DNA of 64,000 nucleotides from CAVPFA01 sp963703655 (GCA_963703655.1 CAVPFA010000007.1:53370-117369), one strand, 5' to 3'. Shown: positions 43,608 to 53,407, counted from the stretch's first letter. Program-made: numbers and translations. The notes: generated by a model not told the origin, from the sequence alone.

Positions 43608-43716
43608 CACAACCTTCCAAAGCATCCAATCGGCGGTTTCGCGTACGTGCAGTTCTCGGAAGGGGCCGCGACGCAAACCGCGCCGCGGCCCCTCACGAGC
43701 TCTCGGGTACCTGGGC

Positions 43717-44616
43717 TCAGGTGCTCTTCAGCTGGTAGACGACCGTCACCTCGACCGAAATCTGCTGCTGACCAGGCTGCACCGGCACGCCGCTGGCTGT
43801 CGGTGCGAGCTGATTGGCCGCGCCGAAGTACACGTACTGACCGGCGTTCTCCTGGTCGGTGACCTTGACGATCGACCCGAGCGCCAATCCGCCTCCGGCC
43901 GCGAGCTGGTCCGCCTCTGTCCTTGCCGACAGCATCGCTTGTGCCCGAGCGGCGGCGAGGAGGGCCGACTGGTTCGTGATGGAAAAGGAGATCCCGCCCA
44001 GCGAGATGCCGTTGCCGGTCGCGTGCACTGCGGCATCGAGCGCCGCGCCGAGGTTCGACAGATCGTGCATGGTCACGCTCAGCTCGTCATCGGCGCTGAA
44101 CCCCGTGACGTCTCCATTGTTGTTGGTATTCGTGGAGAGATTGAGCCAGCTGGTCTGGATGTCCTTCAGCGCGACGCCGCTCTGCTCCAACGATTGCTCC
44201 AGGGTCGCGACCTGGGAATTGTTCTGCTCGAGCGCCGACACGGCGCTGTGGGCTGTGGTGGTCACACCGATGCCGAAAGTGGCGGTGTCAGGTGTGCCCT
44301 CGACCTGGCCGCTTCCGGTGACGGTGATCTCCGCCCCAGAGACTGCTGCAGGATTCTGAGAGCCCGCGAGCACGATCCGGATCGAGCCCGATCCGCGGGA
44401 TGCGGCAAGTATCGCGGCCACGGCGATCAACGCGGCCACACCGACGACGACGACCGTACGGGTCGCGAACCTCCACCCGTCCCTGCGACCGGAGCCGGCC
44501 GGAGAGGTGCCGCCGGTTTCAACGCCGCCCGCCCCCTGTGCGGCGGGTGCTCCCGTCGTTTCCGCCGATCCGGGCTCGAGGCCCGGCTCTTGGCTGCTTG
44601 CCTGCTCTTCGTTCAC
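43717..44616 (-). CDS. SIMPL-domain (DUF541) membrane-anchored protein
   Basis: 299 residues. Ser/Gly/Ala-rich N-terminus, one membrane span (VVVVGVAALIAVAAILAASR), then the SIMPL fold: ITVTGSGQVEGTPDTATFGI, then GISLGGISFSITNQSALLAA, and a tail with ISVEVTVVYQL. The family includes outer-membrane-stress and oxidative-defence proteins of loosely defined role. The GTG at 44616 is fixed by AAGGAGAGG upstream. Separate from the sigma pair by 110 bases on the same strand. Confidence 0.85.
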   Translation of the reverse strand: MNEEQASSQEPGLEPGSAETTGAPAAQGAGGVETGGTSPAGSGRRDGWRFATRTVVVVGVAALIAVAAILAASRGSGSIRIVLAGSQNPAAVSGAEITVTGSGQVEGTPDTATFGIGVTTTAHSAVSALEQNNSQVATLEQSLEQSGVALKDIQTSWLNLSTNTNNNGDVTGFSADDELSVTMHDLSNLGAALDAAVHATGNGISLGGISFSITNQSALLAAARAQAMLSARTEADQLAAGGGLALGSIVKVTDQENAGQYVYFGAANQLAPTASGVPVQPGQQQISVEVTVVYQLKST

Positions 44617-44934
44617 GTCGGCCTCTCCTTGGGTGAATTGTTGCGACCCTTCCGCTGAGGGTCCGACGTAACAAAGCGCCGGCCGAGTGATTTCGCGTAC
44701 GCGCCAGGTTCCGCGACTCCCCAACCGGTAGGTAAGCCGGTAAGGAGTTCGTCGACTATCGCGGTGTGCCACCCGACCGTGCGCGGACAGTTGGCCCTTT
44801 GCCATGATGGGCGCTGAACCGGGAGGGTACCGCCGGCAGGGTGCTTGCGGCAGGCCTGCCGGAATGAGACCTATCCCGCCCGACGCCCGCGGCCAATAGG
44901 CCGAACAACCTGCAACCGGCTGTAGGAGCCCGCC
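44617..44934. other. Divergent intergenic region, SIMPL gene and BTAD regulator
   Basis: About 318 bases between divergent genes, so it must hold both promoters. A ribosome site (AGGAG) lies before the BTAD gene; no convincing -35/-10 pair and no palindrome above about 6 bp were found. Confidence 0.4.
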
Positions 44935-46896
44935 ATGAGCTCGCCGATCCCCAGCACCTCGGGCCGAGACCCACAAGAGGCGCCACAGCATCGTTCTGTG
45001 CCGTCTCCGAGCGTGCTCGCGCTCAGCGGACTCCTCAGGGTCCAACGACGCTGGCAGTCGGCATCTGGCCTCGGTCCGGAGCTGAGCTCCGCTGTTCCTC
45101 CCACTTACGACTCAGAACCCACCGACCCCCCTTGCGCCCAGCCCCCGAGCGCGACCTGCATCGAGTCACCGACAACCGTCGAACCTCCCCAAAGCGACCA
45201 GGAGACCGATCTGGGCACGCGCGTCAGACGCCCAGATGCACCCTCCCGTCCGGCGGTGCATCTCGAGGACTCCGAATGGAGTCGCCTTGCCCTCGGCATT
45301 GCCGCAGAGGTGCTCGAATCGCTCGGAATGCCGGCCACCGTCGAAGTCTTGCAACTCGGTCCCGATGACGTCACCGTTCACCTGCCGACGTCCGAGCCGG
45401 CGCAGTGGCCGTTCGTCCCCAGCCGCGCCCCTCAATCCTGGACGCTGCCTCGCGACTCGCGCATGATCGCCTCCCTCCACGTCACACCCGCGATCACGAG
45501 CGGCGCACGAGCTGCGGCCTTGGTCACTTTGTCCGAGAGCGATGGCCGGCGAACCCTCGTCAACCTGGTGGGCGTCGGCTCCACCGTCCTCGAGGGAGCT
45601 CCGGCCGGCGTCGGCGTGACGATCGCGGAGGTTGCCGTCGAGCTTGCATCCCGGAGGTGGTCGGATCTCGAAACTCTGATCCTGGTCGGTTTCGATCCGG
45701 CGATGCCTCGGCTTCATGGCGCCAGGTACGCCCCGGACGTCGCGGCAGCGTTGGACGAGCTCACGGTACGTTCCATGAACGGCATGCCCTCTCCATCCAC
45801 CTGTGTGGTCGTGCCTCCATGGGCGAGCGATCCGGCGGACCCGATCCTCACCGAGCTGATCGGGTTCTGCGAGGCGACCGACGGCGCCGGCATCCTCTGC
45901 TGCGCGACGACCGCGGGGGCCATGTGCCTGTGGGAGCTCGCGCCCGATCCGGCCGGGGTGTCCACCCTCACCTTCGGGGACGGACGCCGCCTGTCGGCGT
46001 CCCATCCTTGCGACCGGGAGGCAGGAGCCGGAGCCTCGCTCTCTCCTCGCATGCCGGCGAGCGCGGCGGGATCGAAGGCCACCCCCGCTGCCCGGACGGC
46101 GACCGCACCAGCGCCGCCCGCAACCCGATCAGCGCCGCCGGCAACCCATCCAGCGCCGCCGGCGACGCCACGAAGCCCCCCGATTGAAGTCGCGGTGCTA
46201 GGGACCGTCCAGGTCAACGGGGCCCCGGAGTCGTTCAGGCACCGCCGGCGCCTGACCGAGCTCGTCGCTTACCTCGCCATGCATCCCGAGGGTTCGACCA
46301 CCGACGCCTTCGCGACGGCCCTCTGGCCGGACCGGCGGGTGCCGCTCCAGACACTCGCCAACCGACTCTCCGAAGCCAGAAGGGCGCTCGGCTTCGCGAC
46401 CGACGGACGCCCTCGTCTCCGCAAGCGGAGCAGCCGCCACCTCATCGCCGAAGCCGAGACCGACTGGGACCGCTTCCGGGACCTCGCCTCGGAGGGTTGC
46501 GGCGCGGACTCGTGGCGGAGGGCGCTCGCGCTGGTTCGCGGCCGCCCGTTCGACGGTCTTGACCGCGGCGAATGGGCTCACCTCGAAGGCTTCTCGGCGA
46601 CGATGGAAGCCTCGGTGGTCAGCGTCGCGTGTCGTCTGGGCGATCACTCGATCGGCCGCGGCCGGCCCGACCTCGCCCATTGGGCGGGGTTGCAGGGACT
46701 GCTCGTCTCGCCTTGGGACGAGCGCCTCTACCGGCTGCTCATGCGGGCGGCGGACGGGCTCGGCAATCGCGGGGGCATCGATGCTGCGCTCCGCAGCCTG
46801 GCGCGCGCACTCGAGCTCGAGGGCGACCCGCTCGTTGGTATCCACCCCGAGACCTCTGCCCTCTATCGAAGCCTCATCTCGGGGAAAGGTACTTAG
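44935..46896 (+). CDS. BTAD/SARP-type transcriptional regulator with long N-terminal region
   Basis: 653 residues. The C-terminal third is an OmpR-like winged helix (EVAVLGTVQVNGAPESFRHR, TELVAYLAMHPEGSTTDAFA, PLQTLANRLSEARRALG) followed by a bacterial transcriptional activator domain of TPR-like helices (WRRALALVRGRPFDGLDRGE, LYRLLMRAADGLG). The N-terminal 400 residues are less conserved, with Pro/Ser/Ala-rich linkers (PAPPATRSAPPATHPAPPAT) and a central alpha/beta part (SARP relatives with large N-terminal regions occur in Actinobacteria). ATG at 44935 with AGGAG. Precedes the P450 by 44 bases; a cluster activator is the simplest guess. Confidence 0.8.
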   Translation: MSSPIPSTSGRDPQEAPQHRSVPSPSVLALSGLLRVQRRWQSASGLGPELSSAVPPTYDSEPTDPPCAQPPSATCIESPTTVEPPQSDQETDLGTRVRRPDAPSRPAVHLEDSEWSRLALGIAAEVLESLGMPATVEVLQLGPDDVTVHLPTSEPAQWPFVPSRAPQSWTLPRDSRMIASLHVTPAITSGARAAALVTLSESDGRRTLVNLVGVGSTVLEGAPAGVGVTIAEVAVELASRRWSDLETLILVGFDPAMPRLHGARYAPDVAAALDELTVRSMNGMPSPSTCVVVPPWASDPADPILTELIGFCEATDGAGILCCATTAGAMCLWELAPDPAGVSTLTFGDGRRLSASHPCDREAGAGASLSPRMPASAAGSKATPAARTATAPAPPATRSAPPATHPAPPATPRSPPIEVAVLGTVQVNGAPESFRHRRRLTELVAYLAMHPEGSTTDAFATALWPDRRVPLQTLANRLSEARRALGFATDGRPRLRKRSSRHLIAEAETDWDRFRDLASEGCGADSWRRALALVRGRPFDGLDRGEWAHLEGFSATMEASVVSVACRLGDHSIGRGRPDLAHWAGLQGLLVSPWDERLYRLLMRAADGLGNRGGIDAALRSLARALELEGDPLVGIHPETSALYRSLISGKGT

Positions 46897-46940
46897 CCGC
46901 GCGATACTCGGATAACCCGGTCCCGATGGGGAGGAGTACC

Positions 46941-48221
46941 GTGAGAACCGTCGAATCGGCTGGCAACCCCAGACTGAGCCTGCCCGAAGTCGACCTGTCG
47001 AACCACGACGCGTTCGTCGACGGCCCACCTTGGGACATGTTCGACTCCCTGCGCCGGCAGGCGCCTCTGTACTGGAACCCCGAGCCCCCGCCCAACCACG
47101 GATTCTGGTCGGTCACACGCCACGCCGACGTGCTGGCGGTCGACCGCGACGATCGCACCTTCTCGTCGGAACGGGGCGCGGTGTCGATCGAAGAGCTCGA
47201 TCCTGAGCAGCTGGAGGTCCGCAAGTCGATGATCGACACCGACGGCGTCCGCCACGCGGCGCTCCGCCGGCTGCTTCAGCGGGACTTCTCGCCACGCAGT
47301 TTGGGCGGCTACGAGACGTTCCTCCGTGGGCTCACCGCGACGACGCTGGACGCCGCGCTCGCAAGAACCGAATTCGACTTCGTGCGCGAGGTGAGCGCCG
47401 ACTTTCCCATCCGGGTGCTGGCGCGCCTGCTGGGCGTACCCGACGACGATGCCGGCATGCTCATCTCTTGGGGAAACATGATGTTCGGGAACACCGATCC
47501 CGACTACACCGATGTCCTCGCGGATTCGCCCGAGAGCGAGCAGTACCGCCATCTCCCGTTTCGCAGCCCGGCCGCGCAGGAGGCCTTCGACTACGGTCGC
47601 CGCCTCGCGCAAGAGCGCCGCGGGGGCACAGAGACCGACCTCGTCAGCAAGCTCGTCAATCAGGTCCCTCACGACGGGCTGCCGCTCAGCCAACGCGACT
47701 ACGACAATTACTTCCTGTTGCTCATGGTCGCTGGGAACGAGACGACGCGCCACGCGATCAGCCACAGCATGCTGGCGCTCACGACCTACAAGGATCAGCT
47801 CCATCTCCTCAAGGAGCGCCCCGAGCTGATCGCCGGTGCGGTGGAGGAGTTCCTCCGATGGGCGACGCCCATCTACCAGTTTCGAAGGACCGCCATGCGC
47901 GACGTCGAGATGCACGGGAGGACGATCCGCGACGGCGACAAGGTCGTCATGTGGTTCGCGGCGGCGAACCGGGACGAGACCGTGTTCGAGGACCCCTACC
48001 GTTTCGATGTGAGCCGGTCGCCGAACGAGCACGTCACCTTCGGCAGGGGTGGACCGCACTTCTGCCTCGGCGCTTGGCTCGCACGCCTCGAGCTGCGGGT
48101 GATGTTCGAGGAATTGCTCGGCCGTATCGGCGACATCGAGCTCACCGGTCCCGTCCGACACGTGCGGTCCAACTTCATCAACGGGATCAAGTCGATGCCC
48201 GTGCGCGTGTCGCTCTCATAG
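46941..48221 (+). CDS. Cytochrome P450 (CYP124/125/142-like)
   Basis: 426 residues. I-helix AGNETTRH at about 264, ExxR in EEFLR, heme loop FGRGGPHFCLG from 367 with Cys375. The C-terminal SNFINGIKSMPVRVSLS resembles the group of steroid or fatty-acid hydroxylases CYP124, 125 and 142; substrate assignment is inference. GTG at 46941 preferred (GGGGAGGAG four bases upstream); an ATG at 46926 is an alternative. No ferredoxin is adjacent, unlike the first P450. Confidence 0.9.
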   Translation: MRTVESAGNPRLSLPEVDLSNHDAFVDGPPWDMFDSLRRQAPLYWNPEPPPNHGFWSVTRHADVLAVDRDDRTFSSERGAVSIEELDPEQLEVRKSMIDTDGVRHAALRRLLQRDFSPRSLGGYETFLRGLTATTLDAALARTEFDFVREVSADFPIRVLARLLGVPDDDAGMLISWGNMMFGNTDPDYTDVLADSPESEQYRHLPFRSPAAQEAFDYGRRLAQERRGGTETDLVSKLVNQVPHDGLPLSQRDYDNYFLLLMVAGNETTRHAISHSMLALTTYKDQLHLLKERPELIAGAVEEFLRWATPIYQFRRTAMRDVEMHGRTIRDGDKVVMWFAAANRDETVFEDPYRFDVSRSPNEHVTFGRGGPHFCLGAWLARLELRVMFEELLGRIGDIELTGPVRHVRSNFINGIKSMPVRVSLS

Positions 48222-48232
48222 TCGCCTGACCG

Positions 48233-48929
48233 ATGCGCCTTCTCGTCATCCAGCACGACAGCGACAAGGGACTCGGCCTTCTGGAAGCGCCTTTGCGAAA
48301 CGCCGCCGCCGAGCTCGACATCTGCTTCGCTGGGCGTGACCCGCTCGCGATCACCGACCATTCGGGCGTGATGGCCTTGCCAGGGCTCGCCAACCCGCAC
48401 GACGACACCGAAGCCGTCTCCGCCACCCGATCGTGTCTGCGCGACGCGCTCGACCGCGATCTCCCCGTTCTCGGCATCTGCCTCGGTGCTGAGCTCCTTG
48501 CAGAAGCAGCCGGCGCCGAGACCGCCCGTTGTCAGGCCGAGTACGGGTACTGGCCCGTATCGCTCACCACCGACGGAGTCGCCGACCCGCTGCTCTCCGG
48601 GCTGCCTTCCGGGTTCGAAGCCTTCCAGGCACACGCCTTTGCCGCGGCGCTCCCCGACGGTGCCGTGGCGCTCGCGCACTCGGAGCACGCCCTTCAGGCC
48701 TTTCGCGTAGGTAGCCGCGGTATGGGGCCTGCAGTTTCATCCCGAGGCGAGCAACCAGATGATCACCGTGTGGCTGCAAACCATCGGTCACGTGATGGAG
48801 CGCGAAGGCGTGAGCCTCCCCGAGATCGCTGCTCAGGCCCATCGCGACGTCGCAGTCTCGTCTGAGCGCGCGGCGGAGATCGCTCATCGGTTCGTCGAAG
48901 TGGTGCGCTCGGTCGCCCTCCAGAGGTGA
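48233..48929 (+). CDS. Class I glutamine amidotransferase (GMP-synthase-like), frameshifted
   Basis: Releases ammonia from glutamine. MRLLVIQHDSDKGLGLLEA, the nucleophile Cys in PVLGICLGAELLAEAAGAE, and in the other frame AVWGLQFHPEASNQMI with the catalytic His-Pro-Glu; the end is FVEVVRSVALQR. The frame shifts at about 48712-48720 near a GGGG run. Twelve bases from the P450 stop, so likely cotranscribed. The partner that takes the ammonia is not obvious; stand-alone forms act on small metabolites. Confidence 0.82.
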
Positions 48930-48984
48930 TGGCCACGTCGCCAGGCCCAAAGTTCGACAGCCCAAGTGCAAAGCGGAGGTAACC

Positions 48985-49761
48985 GTGGGGATACTCGAAG
49001 GAAAGCGGATCCTCGTCACCGGAGTGCTGACGGACGACTCCCTCGCGTTCGGCGCCGCCAGCCTCGCCATCGCCGAGGGCGCCGAGGTGGCGCTCACCGG
49101 CTTCGGTCGGGGACTGTCGCTCACGACGCGCGTCGCCCGCAAGCTCCCCGCGCCGGTCGAGGTTTACGAGCTCGACGTCACCCAATCCGAGCAGGCGGAC
49201 CAGGTGGCGAAGGATCTCGAGCAGCGATGGGGCAGCCTCGACGGCGTCGTGCACGCCATCGGGTTCGCCCCCGAGATCTGCCTGGGAAATGGCGTGCTGC
49301 CGGCCAGCTGGCAAGACGTGGCGACGACCCTCGAGGTGTCGGCGTACTCCTTGAAGGTCCTCGCGGCCTCCTTCGCCCACCTCCTCAGCCAGGGCGCGAA
49401 CGGAGGATCGATCGTGGGCTTCGACTTCGACGCCACCGTGGCGTGGCCGGGCTACGACTGGATGGGAGTCGCCAAGGCCGCACTGGAGTCGCTGGCCCGC
49501 TACCTTGCCCGTGACCTCGGTCCGCGCGGCATCCGGGTCAATCTCATCGCAGCCGGCCCGGTCCGCACGCTGGCGGCAAAGTCGATCCCCGGTTTCGAGT
49601 ACTTCGAGGAGGTGTGGGACGGGCGCGCGCCGCTCGGCTGGGACGTGCGGGACTCCGAGGCGGTCGCACGGGCCTGTGTGGCGCTCCTCTCGGACTGGTT
49701 CCCGCGAACCACCGGAGAGATCATCCACGTCGACGGCGGTTTCCACGCGACCGGCGCCTGA
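48985..49761 (+). CDS. fabI: Enoyl-ACP reductase (InhA-type FabI)
   Basis: NADH-dependent last step of the FAS-II cycle. Nucleotide loop GVLTDDSLAFGAA, then the Tyr/Lys active site YDWMGVAKAAL, with SIVGFDFDATVAWPGYDWMG matching mycobacterial InhA, and VNLIAAGPVRTLA. Strong GGAGG site before the GTG at 48985. 258 residues. It lies away from the main fab operon, behind the P450 and amidotransferase. Convergent with cobD. Confidence 0.94.
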   Translation: MGILEGKRILVTGVLTDDSLAFGAASLAIAEGAEVALTGFGRGLSLTTRVARKLPAPVEVYELDVTQSEQADQVAKDLEQRWGSLDGVVHAIGFAPEICLGNGVLPASWQDVATTLEVSAYSLKVLAASFAHLLSQGANGGSIVGFDFDATVAWPGYDWMGVAKAALESLARYLARDLGPRGIRVNLIAAGPVRTLAAKSIPGFEYFEEVWDGRAPLGWDVRDSEAVARACVALLSDWFPRTTGEIIHVDGGFHATGA

Positions 49762-50684
49762 CGGCCGGGCTCGCAACCCCCATTCCGGCGAGGACTGCGC
49801 CGAGCAGAAACGTGACCTGCTCGGACAATCTCACTGCCGCCTCGATGTCGGGGCGCCGGGGGCCGGCGCCCGCGGCGGAGTTGAGAGGGGGCCTCAGCTC
49901 GACGAGCTCGCCATACCGGCTCTCCCCTCCCAGTCGCACCCCGAGCGCAGCTGCGAAGGCCGCCTCGGCGACGCCCGCATTCGGCGAAGGGTGCGCTGGG
50001 GCGTCGAGCCGCACGGCTCGCCAGATATCGCGCGGCCCCCGGGCGCAGGCACGCGACGAGCGCAGCGGTGCACCTCGCCGGCAGGAGGTTTACGAGGTCG
50101 TCGGCACGCGCGCTCGCCCAGCCGAATCGCCGGTAGTGCGCGTCGCGGTGGCCGGCCATGGCGTCGAGCGTATTGACCGCGCGGTAGGCGAAAACGCCCG
50201 AAGCCCCCCCGAAGGCCAGCGCGAGCGCAGGTGCGACGACGGCGTCGACGGTGTTCTCGGCGACGGACTCCACCACCGCCCGGACGACTTCGGCCTCGTC
50301 GAGCTGCGAGGGGTCCCGGCCCACCAGGGAAGGCAGAAGTCCGCGGGCCAGCTCGAGATCACCCGCGGCGAGCGCGTCGTCGACTTCGTGCGCCGCCTGC
50401 CAAAGTCCCCTGCCGGCAATCGCCACGTAGCCGGCGATGGCAGAACCGCCTGGGAGGATGCCCAGGATGTAACCGGCGGCTCCGGCAGGAAGGAGCCCCG
50501 TCAGCGCGTAAGCGAGGCCCGCGACGCGTTCGTCACGCCACATCAGTTTCTCGAGATGCTCCATCGCGCTCCCGAACAGCGCGACGGGGTGAGGCCGAAG
50601 CGGGCCGTCGCCGGCGAGCGCATCCAGCGCCAGGGCGATCGCGGCGGATCGCGCCCAGCCAGCCGATCGCTCGCAACGCCTCAC
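49721..50684 (-). CDS. cobD: Adenosylcobinamide-phosphate synthase, frameshifted
   Basis: Joins aminopropanol phosphate to the corrin ring (CbiB/CobD), a membrane enzyme with several hydrophobic helices. The N-terminal part (LALDALAGDGPLRPHPVALF, AENTVDAVVAPALALAFGGA and YRAVNTLDAMAGHRDAHYRR) is in one frame; after about 50030-50042, in a CCCCCGGG run, the other frame supplies IWRAVRLDAPAHPSPNAG and LGGESRYGELVELRP, matching the family end. Start near 50684 overlaps the cobS stop. The last codons overlap fabI. Confidence 0.85.
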
Positions 50685-51448
50685 CATTTCGCGGCGGCCA
50701 CGAGCAGCCCGACCGTCTCCGCAATCGCCCCCGCGGCTCCGAGCACGTCGCCGGTGAAGCCCCCGAGGCGCCGGCGGGCGAGCAGGAGGACGCCGGCGCC
50801 TGCGGCAACCTCGACACCGAACGCTGCGGGACCCCCGACCGGCCGCCAGACGGCGAGGGCGAGGACCGCGGCCGAGAGCCCGGCGAGTCCGGCCGCTATC
50901 GTCCGACGGCTCGCAGATTCGTCGTCGGGCAGGAACGCCGCCGCCAGGCCACGGCCCCGCCCCGCTCGGGCGTAAGGAAGGGTGACCGCGCCAAGCATCA
51001 TGATCGACCGTGACGTGCACCAGATCCCGCCGAACAACAACACGGATCTCAAGATCCCGACCGGCGCCAGGGAAGCGACCGCGGCGAAGCGTGCGACAAG
51101 GACCAACCCGCCAACAGCGACCCCGAAAGCACCGACATTCGGGTCGGCCATGACCTCGAGCCGCCGCTCGCGCTCGAGGTGCGGCAGCAACCCGTCGGCA
51201 CTGTCGACCAAGCCGTCGACGTGGAGCAGCCCCGTGAGAACCAGGTCGGCGCCTACGACGAGAGCCGCCACGACGAGCGAGGGGAACACGTGGCCCGAAG
51301 CCCACCAGAGCACTCCGAGGGCGCCTCCCAGCAGGGCGCCTACGACGGGGAACCACCCCAAGGCGTGCGGCCACGGCGACGTCCCCCTCCCGATCACCGT
51401 CAAGAAACTGGCCGCTTCCCGCCAGCCCCCACGCTCACCCCCGACCAC
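50681..51448 (-). CDS. cobS: Adenosylcobinamide-GDP ribazoletransferase (cobalamin synthase)
   Basis: Integral membrane enzyme that completes the lower loop of B12. HVDGLVDSADGLLPH is the metal and pyrophosphate motif, GGFTGDVLGAAGAIAETVGL the second; between them several hydrophobic helices (VVAALVVGADLVLTG, GLAGLSAAVLALAVW). GTG at 51448 overlaps the cobU end by 14 bases. About 255 residues. Sits between cobU and cobD. Confidence 0.93.
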   Translation of the reverse strand: MVGGERGGWREAASFLTVIGRGTSPWPHALGWFPVVGALLGGALGVLWWASGHVFPSLVVAALVVGADLVLTGLLHVDGLVDSADGLLPHLERERRLEVMADPNVGAFGVAVGGLVLVARFAAVASLAPVGILRSVLLFGGIWCTSRSIMMLGAVTLPYARAGRGRGLAAAFLPDDESASRRTIAAGLAGLSAAVLALAVWRPVGGPAAFGVEVAAGAGVLLLARRRLGGFTGDVLGAAGAIAETVGLLVAAAKW

Positions 51449-51992
51449 CGGCCCACCGGGGAGCCGCCCGGGGCAGCTCGAGCACTCGGCCGGCCACAAC
51501 GAGCAAGGCCTCTCCAGCTACCTCCGCCAGCCGGAGATTCACCGCCCCGAGAGCGTCACGGAACAACCGACCGGTCTCGGTCTCCGGGTGCACCCCCCAA
51601 CCGACCTCGTCGCTCACAAGCACGGTTGTCGCCTTCCTCTCACCGAGCGCGGCGACGAGAGGTTGCAGGTCCACGGCGAAGTCCCGATGGCCGGCAACCC
51701 AGGTGCCGATGGAATCGACGATGACAGGGCCGGCGCACGTCGTGAGGGCACTTGCCAGGTCGCCGCCCAGGTCCACCTCCACCGTCCGCCATTCCGAAGG
51801 GCGCCGGGCGCGGTGAGCGGCGATACGGGCGGCGAAGTCCGCGTCGCTGCCCTCGCCGGCGACAGCGACGGCTGCGGTCGCGATATAGGTGACGGGCCGG
51901 CTGTCGGATCCGGCGCCGCTGGCCCGCAATACGATCGCTTCGGCGACCTCGGACTTGCCGGACCGAGCGCCTCCAAGCACGAGCGTGATCAC
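51435..51992 (-). CDS. cobU: Adenosylcobinamide kinase / guanylyltransferase
   Basis: P-loop enzyme that phosphorylates adenosylcobinamide and attaches GMP. MITLVLGGARSGKSEVAEAI (P-loop GGARSGKS), YIATA, RIAAHRARRPSEWRTVEV with the guanylate His, and VSDEVGWGVHPETETGRLFR. 185 residues, intact. First gene of cobU-cobS-cobD; with the BtuF-like protein elsewhere this suggests B12 assembly or salvage. Confidence 0.93.
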   Translation of the reverse strand: MITLVLGGARSGKSEVAEAIVLRASGAGSDSRPVTYIATAAVAVAGEGSDADFAARIAAHRARRPSEWRTVEVDLGGDLASALTTCAGPVIVDSIGTWVAGHRDFAVDLQPLVAALGERKATTVLVSDEVGWGVHPETETGRLFRDALGAVNLRLAEVAGEALLVVAGRVLELPRAAPRWAGGRG

Positions 51993-52162
51993 TTGCGGGC
52001 GCTCCTCGTCGGCTGGGAGCTCAGACTAGCGAGCCGGCGGCCGCGTGCGCTTGTTTCGGACCGGCCGACCGGATCCGCGAAGGGCGCGGTATTGTCGGTC
52101 AGCTGCTCCGGTGTCGGTCGGTCGTTGACCGGCCAATCCCGCGAGGTAAGGCGTCCCCGTCT

Positions 52163-52237
52163 GGCGGCGTGGCCGAGTGGTTTAGGCAAGGGCCTGCAAA
52201 GCCCTCTACCCCAGTTCGATTCTGGGCGCCGCCTCCA
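52163..52237 (+). tRNA. tRNA-Cys (anticodon GCA)
   Basis: Acceptor GGCGGCG pairs with CGCCGCC; discriminator T is followed by an encoded CCA. The anticodon stem GGGCC/GCCC frames the loop CTGCAAA. D arm GGCCGAGTGGTTTAGGCA and T arm with loop TTCGATT fit. It marks the boundary between the core genes to the left and the accessory stretch to the right. Confidence 0.93.
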
Positions 52238-52486
52238 GCAAACTTCCTGTTCAAGAGGGGTATCGGTTGTCGGCGAGCGGTCCACTTTTCCGGGGTGACG
52301 CGAAAATGACGCGGAATTTTCCTTGAGGCGTGTCGCGATCCCGTGCGTTCTCGTCCGTTTCCGGAGGCCATCGTCAACGAACATTGAGTGCAGCAGACGG
52401 ACGCTCAACCCGAGGCCGGTCCGAAAGATACCGGCTCAGCCTTCATACGTCCCGTTTGCGCGCCGTCAAGCAAGTGCGCCAGTCGG
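52238..52486. other. Spacer after tRNA-Cys
   Basis: No gene, integrase or repeat of the tRNA end is visible in these 250 bases. Short minus frames across it are shadows of the tRNA region. Confidence 0.4.
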
Positions 52487-52948
52487 CTACTTGATGGGGC
52501 AAACCACTTCGACGCCTCGGATCACGACGAAGCCCTTCGGCCCGACTCGGCTCGGCACCTCTACCGTGTGAGCAGCTGTACAAAGCTCCTCGCGCCCGTT
52601 TGCCATGACTTCCGCGCTGTAGCACGTTACCCGGTAAGTGAACCCCGCCGGGGCGGGTACGTTGAAAGTGCCGTTTCGGCCGATCCCGTAGATGAATGAG
52701 CCGCTTTCTCCGAGCTGCGATAGCACCACGCGTCCCGGAATACCCACCGCCTTTCCAGGTGCCGTTCCGCCGAGGCGGACTAGACGCCCGACGATATGCC
52801 CGAAGGGCGGGACCACACTGCGATCGGAGACGCCCGCACCCGCGTGGGACACGGGCACCGTCGAGGCGGTGCAAGCGCTGAGGGCTAAGGCAAGAGGCGC
52901 AGCTAGGAGGGCTATCTGCCGAGGAAAGCGCACGGGTTCAGTATGCAC
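52487..52948 (-). CDS. Predicted lipoprotein
   Basis: 153 residues. Signal peptide with lipobox LALSAC: a basic start (MHTEPVRFPRQ), hydrophobic core (IALLAAPLALALS), then Cys. The mature part has a carboxypeptidase-regulatory-like or Ig-like look (PGRVVLSQLGESGSFIYGIG, NGTFNVPAPAGFTYRVTC), typical of small surface proteins carrying one beta-sandwich. Family is not recognised. ATG at 52948. Accessory-region gene. Confidence 0.75.
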   Translation of the reverse strand: MHTEPVRFPRQIALLAAPLALALSACTASTVPVSHAGAGVSDRSVVPPFGHIVGRLVRLGGTAPGKAVGIPGRVVLSQLGESGSFIYGIGRNGTFNVPAPAGFTYRVTCYSAEVMANGREELCTAAHTVEVPSRVGPKGFVVIRGVEVVCPIK

Positions 52949-53029
52949 CCGTCTGTCGACTCACCCCGGGGCGGCGCATTTGGAACATAGGTGGCGGCTG
53001 TCGGCCCCAATCGCGATCGACGCGCTTGG

Positions 53030-53335
53030 TCAAGCGGTTTGGCGTGCGGCGGTCACGTCTCGGAAGCCGAGCGGGTGCTCCACCTCGTAATCACCGTGAA
53101 GGACCTCTGGCGCCAAGTCGAGTCCGTTCGGCCAGACGACGGTGCCAGCCTCGGGGTCGACTCGGACCCTAGCGAAGAAGTCGGGGTCGTCAAGGGGCTT
53201 GATCAACGACGTTTGGACCTCGCCGGGCGTGTGTTGAACCTCACGGACGGCACCGTCATCGAAGAGCAACCGCATGAGGTGCGGTCGGAGGACGGCGACT
53301 CCTACGACGATCGGAGTTGGTGAAGGCGTGGTCAT
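53030..53335 (-). CDS. DUF2442-family protein
   Basis: 101 residues from the ATG at 53335. The DUF2442 pattern is visible: a strand with VLRPHLMRLLFDDGAVREVQ, LIKPLDDPDFFARVRVDPEA and TVVWPNGLDLAPEVLHGDYE, where WPNGxDLAPexL is typical. Members are small, often next to DUF4160 toxin-like genes; no such partner is seen here. Function unknown. Confidence 0.8.
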   Translation of the reverse strand: MTTPSPTPIVVGVAVLRPHLMRLLFDDGAVREVQHTPGEVQTSLIKPLDDPDFFARVRVDPEAGTVVWPNGLDLAPEVLHGDYEVEHPLGFRDVTAARQTA

Positions 53336-53407
53336 GAGAGCCCTTCGATGGTACCTGGCGACTCGCCCTCGCTGGCACGCTCCCAAGCAGTTCTGTCGCC
53401 CTTACTG

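Noticed and set aside
46893..48161. 422-residue minus frame antisense to the second P450
   Set aside because: No family signature; the plus strand has all P450 motifs.
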